A program made the position numbers and the translations under genes. Under the pieces are notes generated by a model. It was not told the origin of the DNA. It ran no database searches and was given only the letters and a program-made list of their open reading frames with translations. 64,000 nucleotides of DNA from Flavobacterium sp. HSC-32F16 (GTDB taxonomy: Bacteria > Bacteroidota > Bacteroidia > Flavobacteriales > Flavobacteriaceae), in the NCBI RefSeq assembly GCF_024171645.1, contig NZ_JALKAC010000001.1:868001-932000 (forward strand), in the 5' to 3' direction. Numbering within the stretch: the stretch's first letter is position 1; the number at the start of each line of letters is the position of its first letter. Below, in pieces: positions 1-7,926 of this stretch.

Positions 1-234
1 AACTTCAAGCAATTGCGACTGAAAAGCAACTGTGTAAGGTTGCGAAATAGTTTGTCCGGCTCCAATAGGGAATGCCTTATCCTGATAAGCGTAATCTTCA
101 AAACTTGAATTCAGAAAAAGGTGTCTCGGGATTTTTTTTATCGCATCCAGAACCGCTCTGTCAGTAATTCCTTTTTGCTCTAAAGTAGTTACTAATTGAT
201 TACGAAGTCCTTGATGTTTGGCAGTGTCTTTCAA
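1..234 (-). CDS. pcm: Protein-L-isoaspartate O-methyltransferase (N-terminal part, runs off the window)
   Basis: The first 78 codons of a gene that continues beyond the left edge. The translation begins LKDTAKHQGLRNQLV and contains IPRHLF followed by YAYQDKAFPIGAGQTISQPY, the N-terminal signature of protein-L-isoaspartate(D-aspartate) methyltransferases, which use S-adenosylmethionine to repair isomerised aspartyl residues in aged proteins. The SAM-binding core lies outside the window. The only start that fits the family is TTG at 234; no in-frame ATG lies just upstream. The gene is transcribed divergently from the oxidoreductase at 474. Confidence 0.85.
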   Translation of the reverse strand, partial: MKDTAKHQGLRNQLVTTLEQKGITDRAVLDAIKKIPRHLFLNSSFEDYAYQDKAFPIGAGQTISQPYTVAFQSQLLEV

Positions 235-449
235 AATGAGTAGGTTTTATTTTCGCAAAAATAAGAAACAAAACAGGATTTCAAATATTGATTTTAAAAT
301 AATAAATTAATAAGGTTAAAAGTAAAATGTAAAAAGTCGAAAGCTAAATCCAGAAAGCTATAATTCATATTTACACTTAACATTTCTCAACTCACATTTT
401 CTCAACTCACAATTAATTAAATTCATTTTCACTTTCAACAAATAAATTC

Positions 450-457
450 TATTTTTG
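450..457 (+). promoter_or_regulatory. Candidate -7 box for the Gfo/Idh gene
   Basis: TATTTTTG matches the Bacteroidota -7 consensus TAnnTTTG and lies 16 bp before the ATG at 474, so the leader would be about 10 nt. No clear TTG -33 element is seen at the right distance, so this is a weak call. Confidence 0.35.
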
Positions 458-473
458 TTTAAAATACATTCTC

Positions 474-1439
474 ATGTTAAAAGTAGGAGTTTTAGGTGCT
501 GGTCATCTTGGTAAAATACATTTACGTTTATTACAACAATCTGACAAATACGAATTAGTTGGATTTTACGACGAAAATCAAGAAAATGCCGAAAGAATCT
601 CAAAAGAATTTGGCTATAAAAATTTCAGCACAATTGCAAAACTTATTCATGCTGTCGATGTAATCGACATTGTAACTCCAACACTTTCACACTATAAATG
701 TGCAAAAGTGGCAATTAAATCAGGTAAACACATCTTTATTGAAAAACCAATTGCCAATACAGTTGAAGAAGCTGAAGAAATTATTGCTTTAGCAAAAGAA
801 CACAACGTAAAAGGGCAAGTGGGTCATGTAGAACGTTTTAACCCTGCTTTTATTGCTACAAAAAACATGATCGAAAATCCGATGTTTATTGAAACACATC
901 GTTTGGCCGAATTTAATCCGCGTGGTACAGACGTTCCTGTAGTTCTGGATTTAATGATTCATGATATTGATGCAATTTTGAGTGTTGTAAAATCAAAAGT
1001 AAAAAATATTAATGCAAGCGGCGTTTCGGTTATCAGTGACACACCGGATATCGCCAATGCCAGAATCGAATTCGAAAATGGCTGTGTTGCCAATTTAACT
1101 GCCAGCAGAATTTCTTTAAAGAATATGCGTAAATCACGTTTTTTTCAAAAAGACGCTTATATTTCAGTTGACTTTTTAGAGAAAAAATGTGAAGTAGTTC
1201 GTATGAAAGATGCCCCGGAAGTTCCTGGAGACTTTGATATGATACTGCAAAATGCCGAAGGTGTAAAAAAACAAATCTATTTCACTAATCCGGATGTTGA
1301 GCAAAACAACGCGATTCTTGACGAATTAGAATCTTTTGCAAACGCAATTAATACAGACACGACTCCAGTTGTAACTCTTGAACAGGCTACTGATGCATTG
1401 CGTGTAGCGTATCAAATTATTGATTGTTTCAATAAATAA
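474..1439 (+). CDS. Gfo/Idh/MocA-family NAD(P)-dependent oxidoreductase
   Basis: 321 residues. The N-terminus holds the Rossmann dinucleotide loop VGVLGAGHLG (residues 4-13). IFIEKPIA (about 88-95) is the EKP motif of this family, whose lysine takes part in catalysis. The C-terminal part is the usual alpha/beta substrate domain, with LDLMIHDID corresponding to the conserved Asp/His-containing helix. Members oxidise or reduce sugars and related polyols, but the substrate cannot be read from this sequence. It is followed after 89 bp by the hydroxyacyl-CoA dehydrogenase gene, from which it is separated by an inverted repeat, so the two may be separate transcripts. Length is normal for the family. 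Confidence 0.88.
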   Translation: MLKVGVLGAGHLGKIHLRLLQQSDKYELVGFYDENQENAERISKEFGYKNFSTIAKLIHAVDVIDIVTPTLSHYKCAKVAIKSGKHIFIEKPIANTVEEAEEIIALAKEHNVKGQVGHVERFNPAFIATKNMIENPMFIETHRLAEFNPRGTDVPVVLDLMIHDIDAILSVVKSKVKNINASGVSVISDTPDIANARIEFENGCVANLTASRISLKNMRKSRFFQKDAYISVDFLEKKCEVVRMKDAPEVPGDFDMILQNAEGVKKQIYFTNPDVEQNNAILDELESFANAINTDTTPVVTLEQATDALRVAYQIIDCFNK

Positions 1440-1461
1440 TAAAGTAATTTTAAAAAATAAA

Positions 1462-1503
1462 TTAGCCACGAAATTTGCTTTTATTCAGTGAATTCGTGGC
1501 TAA
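1462..1503. repeat. Inverted repeat of the flavobacterial 'TTAGCCAC' family
   Basis: TTAGCCACGAAATT at the left is answered by AATTCGTGGCTAA at the right, with a short loop. Similar elements sit at 52121-52192, 57633-57718 and 61413-61474 in this window, all between genes. It could act as a weak hairpin terminator for the upstream gene, but there is no T run. Confidence 0.6.
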
Positions 1504-1528
1504 ATCATAAATATAATATCAAAATCAA

Positions 1529-2416
1529 ATGAAAACAATAGCTGTAATTGGTGCAGGAACAATGGGCAACGGAATTGCTCATACATTTGCACAAAGTGGA
1601 TTTATCGTAAAACTAATCGACGTTTCAGAAAAATCATTAGATAAAGGAATGGCAACTATCGCGGCCAATTTAGACCGTATGCTTGCAAAAGGAACAATTA
1701 CACAGGAAGATGTAGCTAAAACAATCACCAATATTATTACTTATACTGATATTAAAGACGGCGTTGTTGGCGCTGATTTAGTTGTAGAAGCAGCAACAGA
1801 AAATGTAGAATTGAAACTAAACATTTTCAAGCAATTAAACGAAGCTTGTTCTCACAATACCATTTTAGCAACCAATACTTCTTCAATTTCAATTACACAA
1901 ATTGGTTCTGTTGTTGCACATCCAGAACGTGTTATCGGAATGCACTTTATGAATCCGGTGCCAATTATGAAATTGGTTGAAATCATTCGCGGATACAATA
2001 CCAGCGATGAAGTAACCAAAATCATCATGGATTTATCTGAAAAATTAGGTAAAGTTCCTGTTGAAGTAAACGATTATCCAGGTTTCGTAGCAAACAGAAT
2101 TTTAATGCCAATGCTAAACGAAGCAATCGAAACGTTATATAATAAAGTTGCCGGAGTATACGAAATTGATACTGTAATGAAATTAGGAATGGGACACCCA
2201 ATGGGACCGCTTCAATTAGCTGATTTTATTGGTCTTGACGTTTGTCTTGCTATTTTAAACGTGATGTACGAAGGTTTCAAAAATCCAAAATACGCACCTT
2301 GCCCATTATTAGTAAATATGGTTAGAGCCGGAAAACTTGGTGTTAAATCTGGTGAAGGTTTTTATGATTACAGCGAAAATAAAAAAGCAGAGAAAATCTC
2401 GAAGCAGTTTATTTAA
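1529..2416 (+). CDS. 3-hydroxybutyryl-CoA / 3-hydroxyacyl-CoA dehydrogenase
   Basis: 295 residues, the standard length for the stand-alone enzyme that interconverts 3-hydroxyacyl-CoA and 3-oxoacyl-CoA with NAD(H). The N-terminal NAD loop is VIGAGTMGNGIA (residues 6-17). ATNTSSISIT and GMHFMNPVPIMKLVEII (about 140-156) are the signature region containing the catalytic histidine, and VNDYPGFVANRILMPMLNEA begins the C-terminal dimerisation domain. The C-terminal G.GFYDY motif is present. It probably works in fatty-acid or phenylacetate-type beta-oxidation; no other beta-oxidation gene is adjacent. The small gene at 2429 starts 12 bp after its stop and may be cotranscribed. Confidence 0.93.
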   Translation: MKTIAVIGAGTMGNGIAHTFAQSGFIVKLIDVSEKSLDKGMATIAANLDRMLAKGTITQEDVAKTITNIITYTDIKDGVVGADLVVEAATENVELKLNIFKQLNEACSHNTILATNTSSISITQIGSVVAHPERVIGMHFMNPVPIMKLVEIIRGYNTSDEVTKIIMDLSEKLGKVPVEVNDYPGFVANRILMPMLNEAIETLYNKVAGVYEIDTVMKLGMGHPMGPLQLADFIGLDVCLAILNVMYEGFKNPKYAPCPLLVNMVRAGKLGVKSGEGFYDYSENKKAEKISKQFI

Positions 2417-2428
2417 ATTTACGAATTT

Positions 2429-2851
2429 ATGAAAAGGCTGCTATTCTTTTTTATAATGATCCAATCCATTTCGATGATTGCCAAAACAGAAATAGATACT
2501 ATTACAAATTGGCAGCTTTATAAAGACAATAAAATATTGTTTAAAAGTAATGAATTTGAAAAAGGCTCAAAAATTGGGATAATTAATTACAAGGATGATT
2601 TCAAATTTTTAAATTTCAATATTTCATACGATTTTTTTAGGGAGAAAACTTTCAAAAAAATTGAATTTATTATTGACGGCAAAATAATAGTATACTTCGA
2701 AGATAAAAACTATGCTGCTTCTATTTTTAAAATAAAAAAAGAGCAAATAATTCGATTATTCAAAGAATATAAAAATGTAAAAATACTTTTAAAGTATTAT
2801 GACCAGATAAATCCCAAAGGAATTATTATTGGACAAATAGTAATAAAATAA
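2429..2851 (+). CDS. Small exported protein of unknown function
   Basis: 140 residues. The first 18 or so residues (MKRLLFFFIMIQSISMIA) look like a Sec signal peptide, so the product is probably periplasmic. The rest is rich in Lys, Ile, Phe and Asn with alternating hydrophobic residues, suggesting a beta-rich fold. No family is recognised. It lies between the hydroxyacyl-CoA dehydrogenase gene (12 bp) and the YggS gene (9 bp), so it is probably part of the same transcript, but neither neighbour explains it. The AT-rich composition is a little more extreme than that of the flanking genes, which would fit a lineage-specific gene. Confidence 0.6.
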   Translation: MKRLLFFFIMIQSISMIAKTEIDTITNWQLYKDNKILFKSNEFEKGSKIGIINYKDDFKFLNFNISYDFFREKTFKKIEFIIDGKIIVYFEDKNYAASIFKIKKEQIIRLFKEYKNVKILLKYYDQINPKGIIIGQIVIK

Positions 2852-2860
2852 TGCATCGAA

Positions 2861-3532
2861 ATGTCAATAGCATCAAATTTAAATACAATTAAATCTACTT
2901 TACCTGAACACGTAACTCTAGTTGCCGTTTCAAAAACAAAACCTGTTTCAGACTTACAACAAGCCTACGAAGCCGGCCAGCGTATTTTTGGAGAAAACAA
3001 AATTCAGGAAATGACTGAAAAATGGGAACAAATGCCAAAAGACATTCAATGGCATATGATTGGTCATGTTCAGTCAAATAAAGTTAAATTTATGGCCCCA
3101 TTTGTGAGTTTGATTCATGGCGTTGACAGTTTGAAATTATTGCAGGAAATCAATAAACAAGCTTTAAAAAACAATAGAATAATAGACTGCCTTCTCCAAA
3201 TATATATTGCAGAAGAAGAATCTAAATTTGGTTTAGACGAAAAAGAATTAAACGAACTTTTAACTTCTGTGGAGTTTAAAGAGTTAAAAAATATTCGTAT
3301 CTTAGGTTTAATGGGAATGGCAACCTTCACAGAAAACCAAAACCAGATTAAAAAGGAATTTACCCATTTAAAAACCATTTTTGATTCTTTAAAAAATATT
3401 GACGGATATGGTAAAGACGCACTGCAGTGCGTCTCTACAATTTCAATGGGAATGTCCGGAGATTATCAACTTGCAATTGAATGCGGCAGCACAATGGTTC
3501 GCATTGGAAGCAGCATTTTTGGAGGTAGATAA
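2861..3532 (+). CDS. YggS/PROSC-family pyridoxal-phosphate homeostasis protein
   Basis: 223 residues. LVAVSKTKP (about 20-28) carries the PLP-binding lysine, followed by FGENKIQEM, WHMIGHVQSNK and GLMGMAT, all hallmarks of the alanine-racemase-like barrel of this family, which binds PLP and buffers vitamin B6 and amino-acid pools without known enzymatic turnover. SISMGMSGDYQLAIECGSTMVRIGSSIFG is the conserved C-terminus. The odd feature is a stretch encoded by 3411-3438, residues GKDALQCVS. This DNA is an almost perfect 28-bp palindrome of a dispersed repeat family, inserted in frame just before the conserved SMGMS segment. The reading frame is intact, so the protein is probably functional. 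Confidence 0.9.
   Translation: MSIASNLNTIKSTLPEHVTLVAVSKTKPVSDLQQAYEAGQRIFGENKIQEMTEKWEQMPKDIQWHMIGHVQSNKVKFMAPFVSLIHGVDSLKLLQEINKQALKNNRIIDCLLQIYIAEEESKFGLDEKELNELLTSVEFKELKNIRILGLMGMATFTENQNQIKKEFTHLKTIFDSLKNIDGYGKDALQCVSTISMGMSGDYQLAIECGSTMVRIGSSIFGGR
3411..3438. repeat. 28-bp palindromic repeat inside the YggS coding region
   Basis: The halves GTAAAGACGCACTG and CAGTGCGTCTCTAC form an inverted repeat with a single mismatch. Related copies lie at 3551-3577, 12485-12510 and 12553-12577. This copy is read in frame as part of the YggS protein. Confidence 0.75.
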
Positions 3533-3550
3533 TTTTCAAAAGCCACAATC

Positions 3551-3577
3551 GTAAGACGCACTTTTATGCGCCTCTAC
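3551..3577. repeat. Degenerate copy of the GTAGAGACGC palindrome
   Basis: GTAAGACGCACTT followed by ATGCGCCTCTAC. It has the same ends as the copy inside the YggS gene just upstream but a changed centre. It is intergenic, 18 bp after the YggS stop. Confidence 0.6.
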
Positions 3578-3583
3578 AGAAAA

Positions 3584-3615
3584 AACTGAATACTAAAAAC
3601 TGAGACTGAACACTT
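3584..3615 (+). repeat. Dispersed low-complexity repeat (AACTGAA.ACTAAAAACTG type)
   Basis: This segment matches the reverse complement of 58251-58282 with only about four differences over some 30 bases. It immediately precedes the TTG start of the nuclease gene. Confidence 0.45.
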
Positions 3616-3618
3616 AAT

Positions 3619-4980
3619 TTGTACGCAATACTTGACATAGAAACCACTGGAGGACAGTTTAATGAAGAAGGAATTACCGAAATCGCCATCTATAAATTTG
3701 ATGGACACGAAGTAATTGACCAATTCATAAGCCTTGTAAATCCTGAAATTCCGATTCAGCCTTTCGTTGTAAAACTGACTGGAATAAATAATGCTATGTT
3801 ACGCTCAGCTCCAAAGTTTTATGAAGTTGCCAAACGTATAATAGAAATAACTACCGATTGCGTTATTGTCGCTCACAACGCCTCTTTTGACTACCGAATT
3901 TTACGAACAGAATTCAGACGTTTAGGCTACGATTTTGAAGCCAGAACACTTTGTACAGTCGAATTAGCTAAAAAACTAATTCCAGAACAGCCTTCTTACA
4001 GCTTAGGAAAACTTGTGCGCGCACTCGGAATTCCTATGGCAGACAGACATCGTGCCAGCGGAGACGCTATGGCCACTACAAAGCTGTTTAAAATGCTTTT
4101 AGAAAAAGATGTTGAAAAAACAATTGTAAAAGACTTTATAAAACTAGAAGTCGAAAAAGGAATTGCGCCAAAGTTTCTGGATATCTTAAGTCAAATGCCA
4201 ACAAAAACCGGTGTTTATTACATCTATAACGAAGGCGGTGCTTTAATATATATTGGTAAAAGCCAAAATATTAAAAAAAGAGTCAATCAACACTTTACAG
4301 GAATTACAACCAAAAGTAAAAAAATTCAAGCCGAAGTATTTACCATAACTTATGATGAAACCGGAAGTGAATTAATTGCGCTTTTAAAAGAAAGTCAGGA
4401 AGTAAAAGTCAATCGCCCGATACACAATCGCTCACAGAAAAAATCTTTCTTTCCGGTTGCTTTATATGCCGAAAAAGACTCCAATGGATATTTAAATTTA
4501 AAACTAGAAAAAGCTGATGGACGTAAAAAAGAAATTACCTCTTTTGCCTCTTTACAGGAAGGTAAAAATGCACTTTTCAGATTTACTTCTAAATATCATT
4601 TGTGCCAAAAACTAACCGGTTTATACCAAACCAAAAAAGAATGTTTTCAATATAAAATCAAAGAATGCGACGGAGCCTGCATTGGCGAAGTAACACCTGA
4701 AATTTACAATTTAAGAGTACAGCAGTTCATTACTGAAAACAGTTTTGAAAACAAAAATATGATTTTGATCGACAGAGGTCGAAATGTAAACGAACGAAGC
4801 GCCATTTTAATCGAAAACGGAACTTATAAAGGTTACGCTTATTACGATCTTAACTATCAGATTACCAATATAGATATCTTAAAAAATATCTTAATTCCCA
4901 TGCAGCATAACCGCGATGTAAAAAACATTATTCAAAACCACATCCGTAAGAGTAAATCTATAAAAATACTTCATTTTTAA
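3619..4980 (+). CDS. DnaQ-like 3'-5' exonuclease fused to a GIY-YIG (UvrC-type) nuclease
   Basis: 453 residues. Residues 1-165 are a DEDDh exonuclease like the epsilon subunit of DNA polymerase III: ILDIETTG (D6, E8), AHNASFDYRIL (D91) and HRASGDA (H144, D149). Residues about 196-280 are a GIY-YIG endonuclease domain: GVYYIYNEGGALIYIG, then KKRVNQHF and ELIALLKESQEVK, whose glutamate is the expected metal ligand. The C-terminal 170 residues include CDGACIGE, resembling the cysteine region of UvrC/Cho-like proteins. Such fusions are known in Bacteroidota and Actinobacteria and are thought to act in DNA repair; the exact substrate is not established here. The start is TTG at 3619, because the exonuclease motif I begins only four residues later and no ATG precedes it. 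Confidence 0.88.
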   Translation: MYAILDIETTGGQFNEEGITEIAIYKFDGHEVIDQFISLVNPEIPIQPFVVKLTGINNAMLRSAPKFYEVAKRIIEITTDCVIVAHNASFDYRILRTEFRRLGYDFEARTLCTVELAKKLIPEQPSYSLGKLVRALGIPMADRHRASGDAMATTKLFKMLLEKDVEKTIVKDFIKLEVEKGIAPKFLDILSQMPTKTGVYYIYNEGGALIYIGKSQNIKKRVNQHFTGITTKSKKIQAEVFTITYDETGSELIALLKESQEVKVNRPIHNRSQKKSFFPVALYAEKDSNGYLNLKLEKADGRKKEITSFASLQEGKNALFRFTSKYHLCQKLTGLYQTKKECFQYKIKECDGACIGEVTPEIYNLRVQQFITENSFENKNMILIDRGRNVNERSAILIENGTYKGYAYYDLNYQITNIDILKNILIPMQHNRDVKNIIQNHIRKSKSIKILHF

Positions 4981-5010
4981 CAAAACAAAACTTTCATTAT
5001 CTTCGTGGAT

Positions 5011-5850
5011 ATGAAAAATAAAAAATCACAATACGAAATCTTTCGGGAAAGAATCAAAATTATCCTTTATGGCACTAATACCATTTTAGGACGAATGTTC
5101 GATTTAGTTCTTTTAGGTTTAATTTTATTGAGCGTTCTTTTAATTATGCTCGATACCGTTGAAGGAATCAGCCAAAAATATCATACACAACTACTTATTT
5201 GCGAATGGATTATAACGATCTTTTTCACAATCGAATATATTTTAAGAATTATTTCCATTCAAAAACCCATTAAATATGTTTTCAGCTTTTACGGAATTAT
5301 TGATTTACTTGCCGTTCTGCCTATGTATTTATCCATATTTTTCCCCGGCGCAAGTGTATTATCAGTTGTAAGAGCATTACGTTTTTTCAGATTATTCAAA
5401 ATATTACACATTCCGCAAATTTCTCATCAATCAACACAGCTTAAAGATGCCATTGAAGCCAGTAAAGAGAAAATTTTAGTTTTCATTTATTTCGTTCTCA
5501 TCAGTACCGTAATTATTGGCACAATTATGTACTTAGTCGAAGGTAAAGAATCAGGATTTACCAGCATTCCAATGGGAATTTACTGGACAATCGTAACCTT
5601 AACAACAGTAGGTTACGGTGATATTTCGCCCCAGACTCCTTTAGGACAATTTATAGCGGCACTAGTAATGATTTTAGGTTACGGAATTATTGCTGTTCCA
5701 ACTGGAATAGTTACAGCAGAATTTGCAAAAAGCAGTTTAAGAAACAGCTCCGTAAATACAAAAAAAACGTGCAGGAAATGCCAATCGCAAGTTCATTTTG
5801 ATAACGCCCAATATTGTTACCAATGCGGAACTGAATTACCTAATAATTAA
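5011..5850 (+). CDS. Voltage-gated potassium channel / ion transporter with C-terminal zinc ribbon
   Basis: 279 residues from ATG 5011 (a GTG two codons earlier is possible). Six membrane segments are visible. The fourth, ALRFFRLFKIL, carries spaced arginines as in voltage sensors, and TLTTVGYGD between the last two helices is the K+ selectivity filter. After the last helix the chain ends in CRKC and CYQCG, two CxxC-type pairs 15 or so residues apart, a small zinc ribbon on the cytoplasmic side in place of the usual RCK or cyclic-nucleotide domain. The protein probably forms a tetrameric K+ channel in the inner membrane. It follows the nuclease gene by 30 bp and is not obviously related to it. 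Confidence 0.88.
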   Translation: MKNKKSQYEIFRERIKIILYGTNTILGRMFDLVLLGLILLSVLLIMLDTVEGISQKYHTQLLICEWIITIFFTIEYILRIISIQKPIKYVFSFYGIIDLLAVLPMYLSIFFPGASVLSVVRALRFFRLFKILHIPQISHQSTQLKDAIEASKEKILVFIYFVLISTVIIGTIMYLVEGKESGFTSIPMGIYWTIVTLTTVGYGDISPQTPLGQFIAALVMILGYGIIAVPTGIVTAEFAKSSLRNSSVNTKKTCRKCQSQVHFDNAQYCYQCGTELPNN

Positions 5851-5851
5851 T

Positions 5852-6002
5852 TTTTAGAAGCTAATCCAGCTGTACATTGCAACTCCTCCTTATCTTTGTT
5901 GTTTTTTAAAGGCACAAAAGGAGCTTCCGCTGGTCGCTCTTTTATACCAAAAAAAACGAACAAACATAAGTCCGGGGTTTCCATTTCCATCTGGGCTAAA
6001 AA
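5852..6002 (-). ncRNA. Candidate Flavo-1-like structured element / dispersed intergenic repeat
   Basis: Read on the minus strand the segment begins TAGCCCAGATGGAAATGGAA and ends with GCTGGATTAGCTTCTAAAAA. These are the ends I associate with an abundant flavobacterial intergenic element (blocks TAGCCC.GAT and GGA.TAGCT.CT.AAA), possibly the Flavo-1 RNA motif. It fills the gap between the K+ channel gene and miaA, opposite to both. Short open frames on both strands here have no protein-like composition. The family assignment is from memory of the pattern. Confidence 0.45.
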
Positions 6003-6004
6003 AT

Positions 6005-6925
6005 ATGAAATACCTAATAACCATTGTCGGACCAACAGCTATAGGCAAAACAGCCTTGAGCATTGCTTTGGCACAACATTTTAAATCCGAAATCGTTTCT
6101 TGCGACAGCCGTCAGTTTTTTAAAGAAATGACCATTGGAACCGCAGTTCCCAATCAGGAAGAATTAAATTCAGCCCAGCATCATTTCATTCAAAATAAAT
6201 CAATCTTCGAAAATTACACCGTTGGCGATTACGAAAAAGAAGCTTTAACCAAAATTGAAGAACTATTTCAAACCAATGATTTTGTAATTCTTATTGGCGG
6301 TTCCGGTTTGTATGTTGATGCGATTTTAAAAGGTTTCGACGAATTTCCAGAAATTGATCCCGAAGTCCGTTTTCAGGTAAATTCAAATTACGAAAAACTC
6401 GGAATTGAATATCTTCAGGAACAACTGAAAATTTTAGATCCTGACTATTATCAAAAAATAACTTTAGAAAACCCGCAGACCTTACAAAATCCGCAGCGAA
6501 TGATGCGTTTTGTAGAAGTTTGTATTGGAGCTCAAAAACCGTATTCTTCTTTTCTAAATCAAAAGAAAAACAATAGAGACTTCACTCCTATTTTAATTGG
6601 TTTAGATGCCGACAGAGAAATCATTTACAGCAGAATCAACCAGCGTGTTGACATTATGATGAAAGAAGGCTTACTCGAAGAAGCAAAAGCTTTGTATCCC
6701 AATAAAGCGTTAAATGCGCTTCAAACCGTGGGTTATAGAGAATTATTTAGTTATTTTGACGAAGAATTCGCGTTGCCTTTTGCCATAGAAGAAATCAAGA
6801 AAAACACCCGAAGATTCTCAAAAAGACAATTAACGTGGTTCAAAAGAAATCAAAACACAAAATGGTTTGATTATGCTACAGATAGAAAAAACATTATAGA
6901 TTACATAGAAAATCTTCTAAAGTAA
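6005..6925 (+). CDS. miaA: tRNA dimethylallyltransferase
   Basis: 306 residues. The P-loop IVGPTAIGKTALS (about 7-19), SCDSRQFFKEMTIGTA (about 33-48), HHFI and GGSGLYVDAIL are diagnostic of MiaA. The enzyme transfers a dimethylallyl group to N6 of adenosine 37 in tRNAs reading codons that start with U, improving codon pairing. The C-terminal part contains LQTVGYRELF and TRRFSKRQLTWFKRN, which bind the substrate tRNA. Length and motif order are normal. It is followed by an acyl-ACP thioesterase gene 86 bp away across AT-rich low-complexity DNA. Confidence 0.96.
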   Translation: MKYLITIVGPTAIGKTALSIALAQHFKSEIVSCDSRQFFKEMTIGTAVPNQEELNSAQHHFIQNKSIFENYTVGDYEKEALTKIEELFQTNDFVILIGGSGLYVDAILKGFDEFPEIDPEVRFQVNSNYEKLGIEYLQEQLKILDPDYYQKITLENPQTLQNPQRMMRFVEVCIGAQKPYSSFLNQKKNNRDFTPILIGLDADREIIYSRINQRVDIMMKEGLLEEAKALYPNKALNALQTVGYRELFSYFDEEFALPFAIEEIKKNTRRFSKRQLTWFKRNQNTKWFDYATDRKNIIDYIENLLK

Positions 6926-7011
6926 AACTAAAAATCTTCTTTCTATACTCTTTATTCTATTTTCTAATAGAAATAATCTAAACTCAACAATCTAAAATCT
7001 AAAATTCAAAA

Positions 7012-7758
7012 ATGCCAATATCTCCAAATTTCACATCAGTTTTAAGTAAGGACTGGGAAATCAATTTTACACAATGCACGCCAACAGGTTTCTTAAAATA
7101 TACTGATTTATGTAATATTTTACAATTAACCGCCGCCGCACATTCAGAAATTGGAGGAATCAGTTTTTATGATATGCAGGAATTTCACCAAGCCTGGGTT
7201 TTAAGCCGAATGCGCGTGGAAGTTCATGCTTTGCCAAAGTGGCAAGACTTTGTAACCGTAAAAACATGGATTAATAGTCTGGAAAATTCACGTTCTGTTC
7301 GTGCGCTGGAAATGTATGTAAACGGAAAAAAAATAGTAGGCTGCGAAACGTATTGGGCAGTTTTCAACACACAAGCGCGTCGTCCGGAAGCTTTGGCATT
7401 ACCTTACGAACATTTCGAATTATTTCCTGATAAGAGAGCTACGGAAGAAGGTTTTTCTAAAATAAACATCAACCACGAAAAAGAAGCCGTTTTTGAAAAA
7501 ACAGTTTATTTATCAGATTTAGACATTGTAAATCATGTAAATAACGTAAAATATCTTGAATGGTGCCTTGATCATGTAGATCCAAAAAGAATCATGAAAC
7601 AAGAAGTTAAAAGTTTCGAAATGAATTTCATGAAAGAGCTTTCGCTACAAGACAATGTCGTAATTCATGAAAGCGAAGACGACAATCATACAACAGCAAC
7701 ATTTAGTATTACAAAAGGCGAAAAAACGTGTTTTGCTTTAGAATTGCATTGGAAGTAA
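7012..7758 (+). CDS. Acyl-ACP thioesterase (FatA/FatB-like double hotdog)
   Basis: 248 residues. The protein reads as two hotdog domains. The N-terminal half has YTDLCNILQLTAAAHSE and WVLSRMRVEVHALPKWQDFVTVKTW, and the C-terminal half has VNHVNNVKYLEWCLD, whose Asn-His lie where the catalytic residues of plant and bacterial acyl-ACP thioesterases are found. It should release free fatty acids from acyl carrier protein in the cytoplasm and so shape lipid acyl composition. The start ATG at 7012 precedes a typical N-terminus. It ends just before a cluster of hairpins (7773-7919). Confidence 0.88.
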   Translation: MPISPNFTSVLSKDWEINFTQCTPTGFLKYTDLCNILQLTAAAHSEIGGISFYDMQEFHQAWVLSRMRVEVHALPKWQDFVTVKTWINSLENSRSVRALEMYVNGKKIVGCETYWAVFNTQARRPEALALPYEHFELFPDKRATEEGFSKININHEKEAVFEKTVYLSDLDIVNHVNNVKYLEWCLDHVDPKRIMKQEVKSFEMNFMKELSLQDNVVIHESEDDNHTTATFSITKGEKTCFALELHWK

Positions 7759-7772
7759 ATTATGATTTCTAA

Positions 7773-7875
7773 AAGGTTTTGAAAACCTTGGAGTTATTAC
7801 ACTTATAAGCATTTTACTTAAATTTTATATAATAATACAAATGACAAACCTACAAGGTTTTTAAAACCTTGCAGG
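7773..7875. repeat. Two AAGGTTTT/AAAACCTT hairpins
   Basis: AAGGTTTTGAAAACCTT at 7773-7789 and CAAGGTTTTTAAAACCTTG within 7849-7875 are two members of a short hairpin family; a longer related one is at 57275-57307. They lie between the convergent thioesterase and TPR genes. Confidence 0.6.
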
Positions 7876-7890
7876 AATCCGTACTAAATA

Positions 7891-7919
7891 AAAAACGATG
7901 CAAATTGCATCGTTTTTTT
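7891..7919. terminator. Bidirectional intrinsic terminator
   Basis: AAAAACGATGCAA and TTGCATCGTTTTT form a 13-bp stem with essentially no loop excess and flanking A and T runs. It sits between the convergent thioesterase (+) and TPR (-) genes and can end both transcripts. Confidence 0.85.
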
Positions 7920-7926
7920 ATCAAAA

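Noticed and set aside
5847..6084. Two overlapping frames of about 62 codons on opposite strands before miaA
   Set aside because: Both fall in the repeat-like intergenic element; composition is not protein-like and one overlaps the miaA start.
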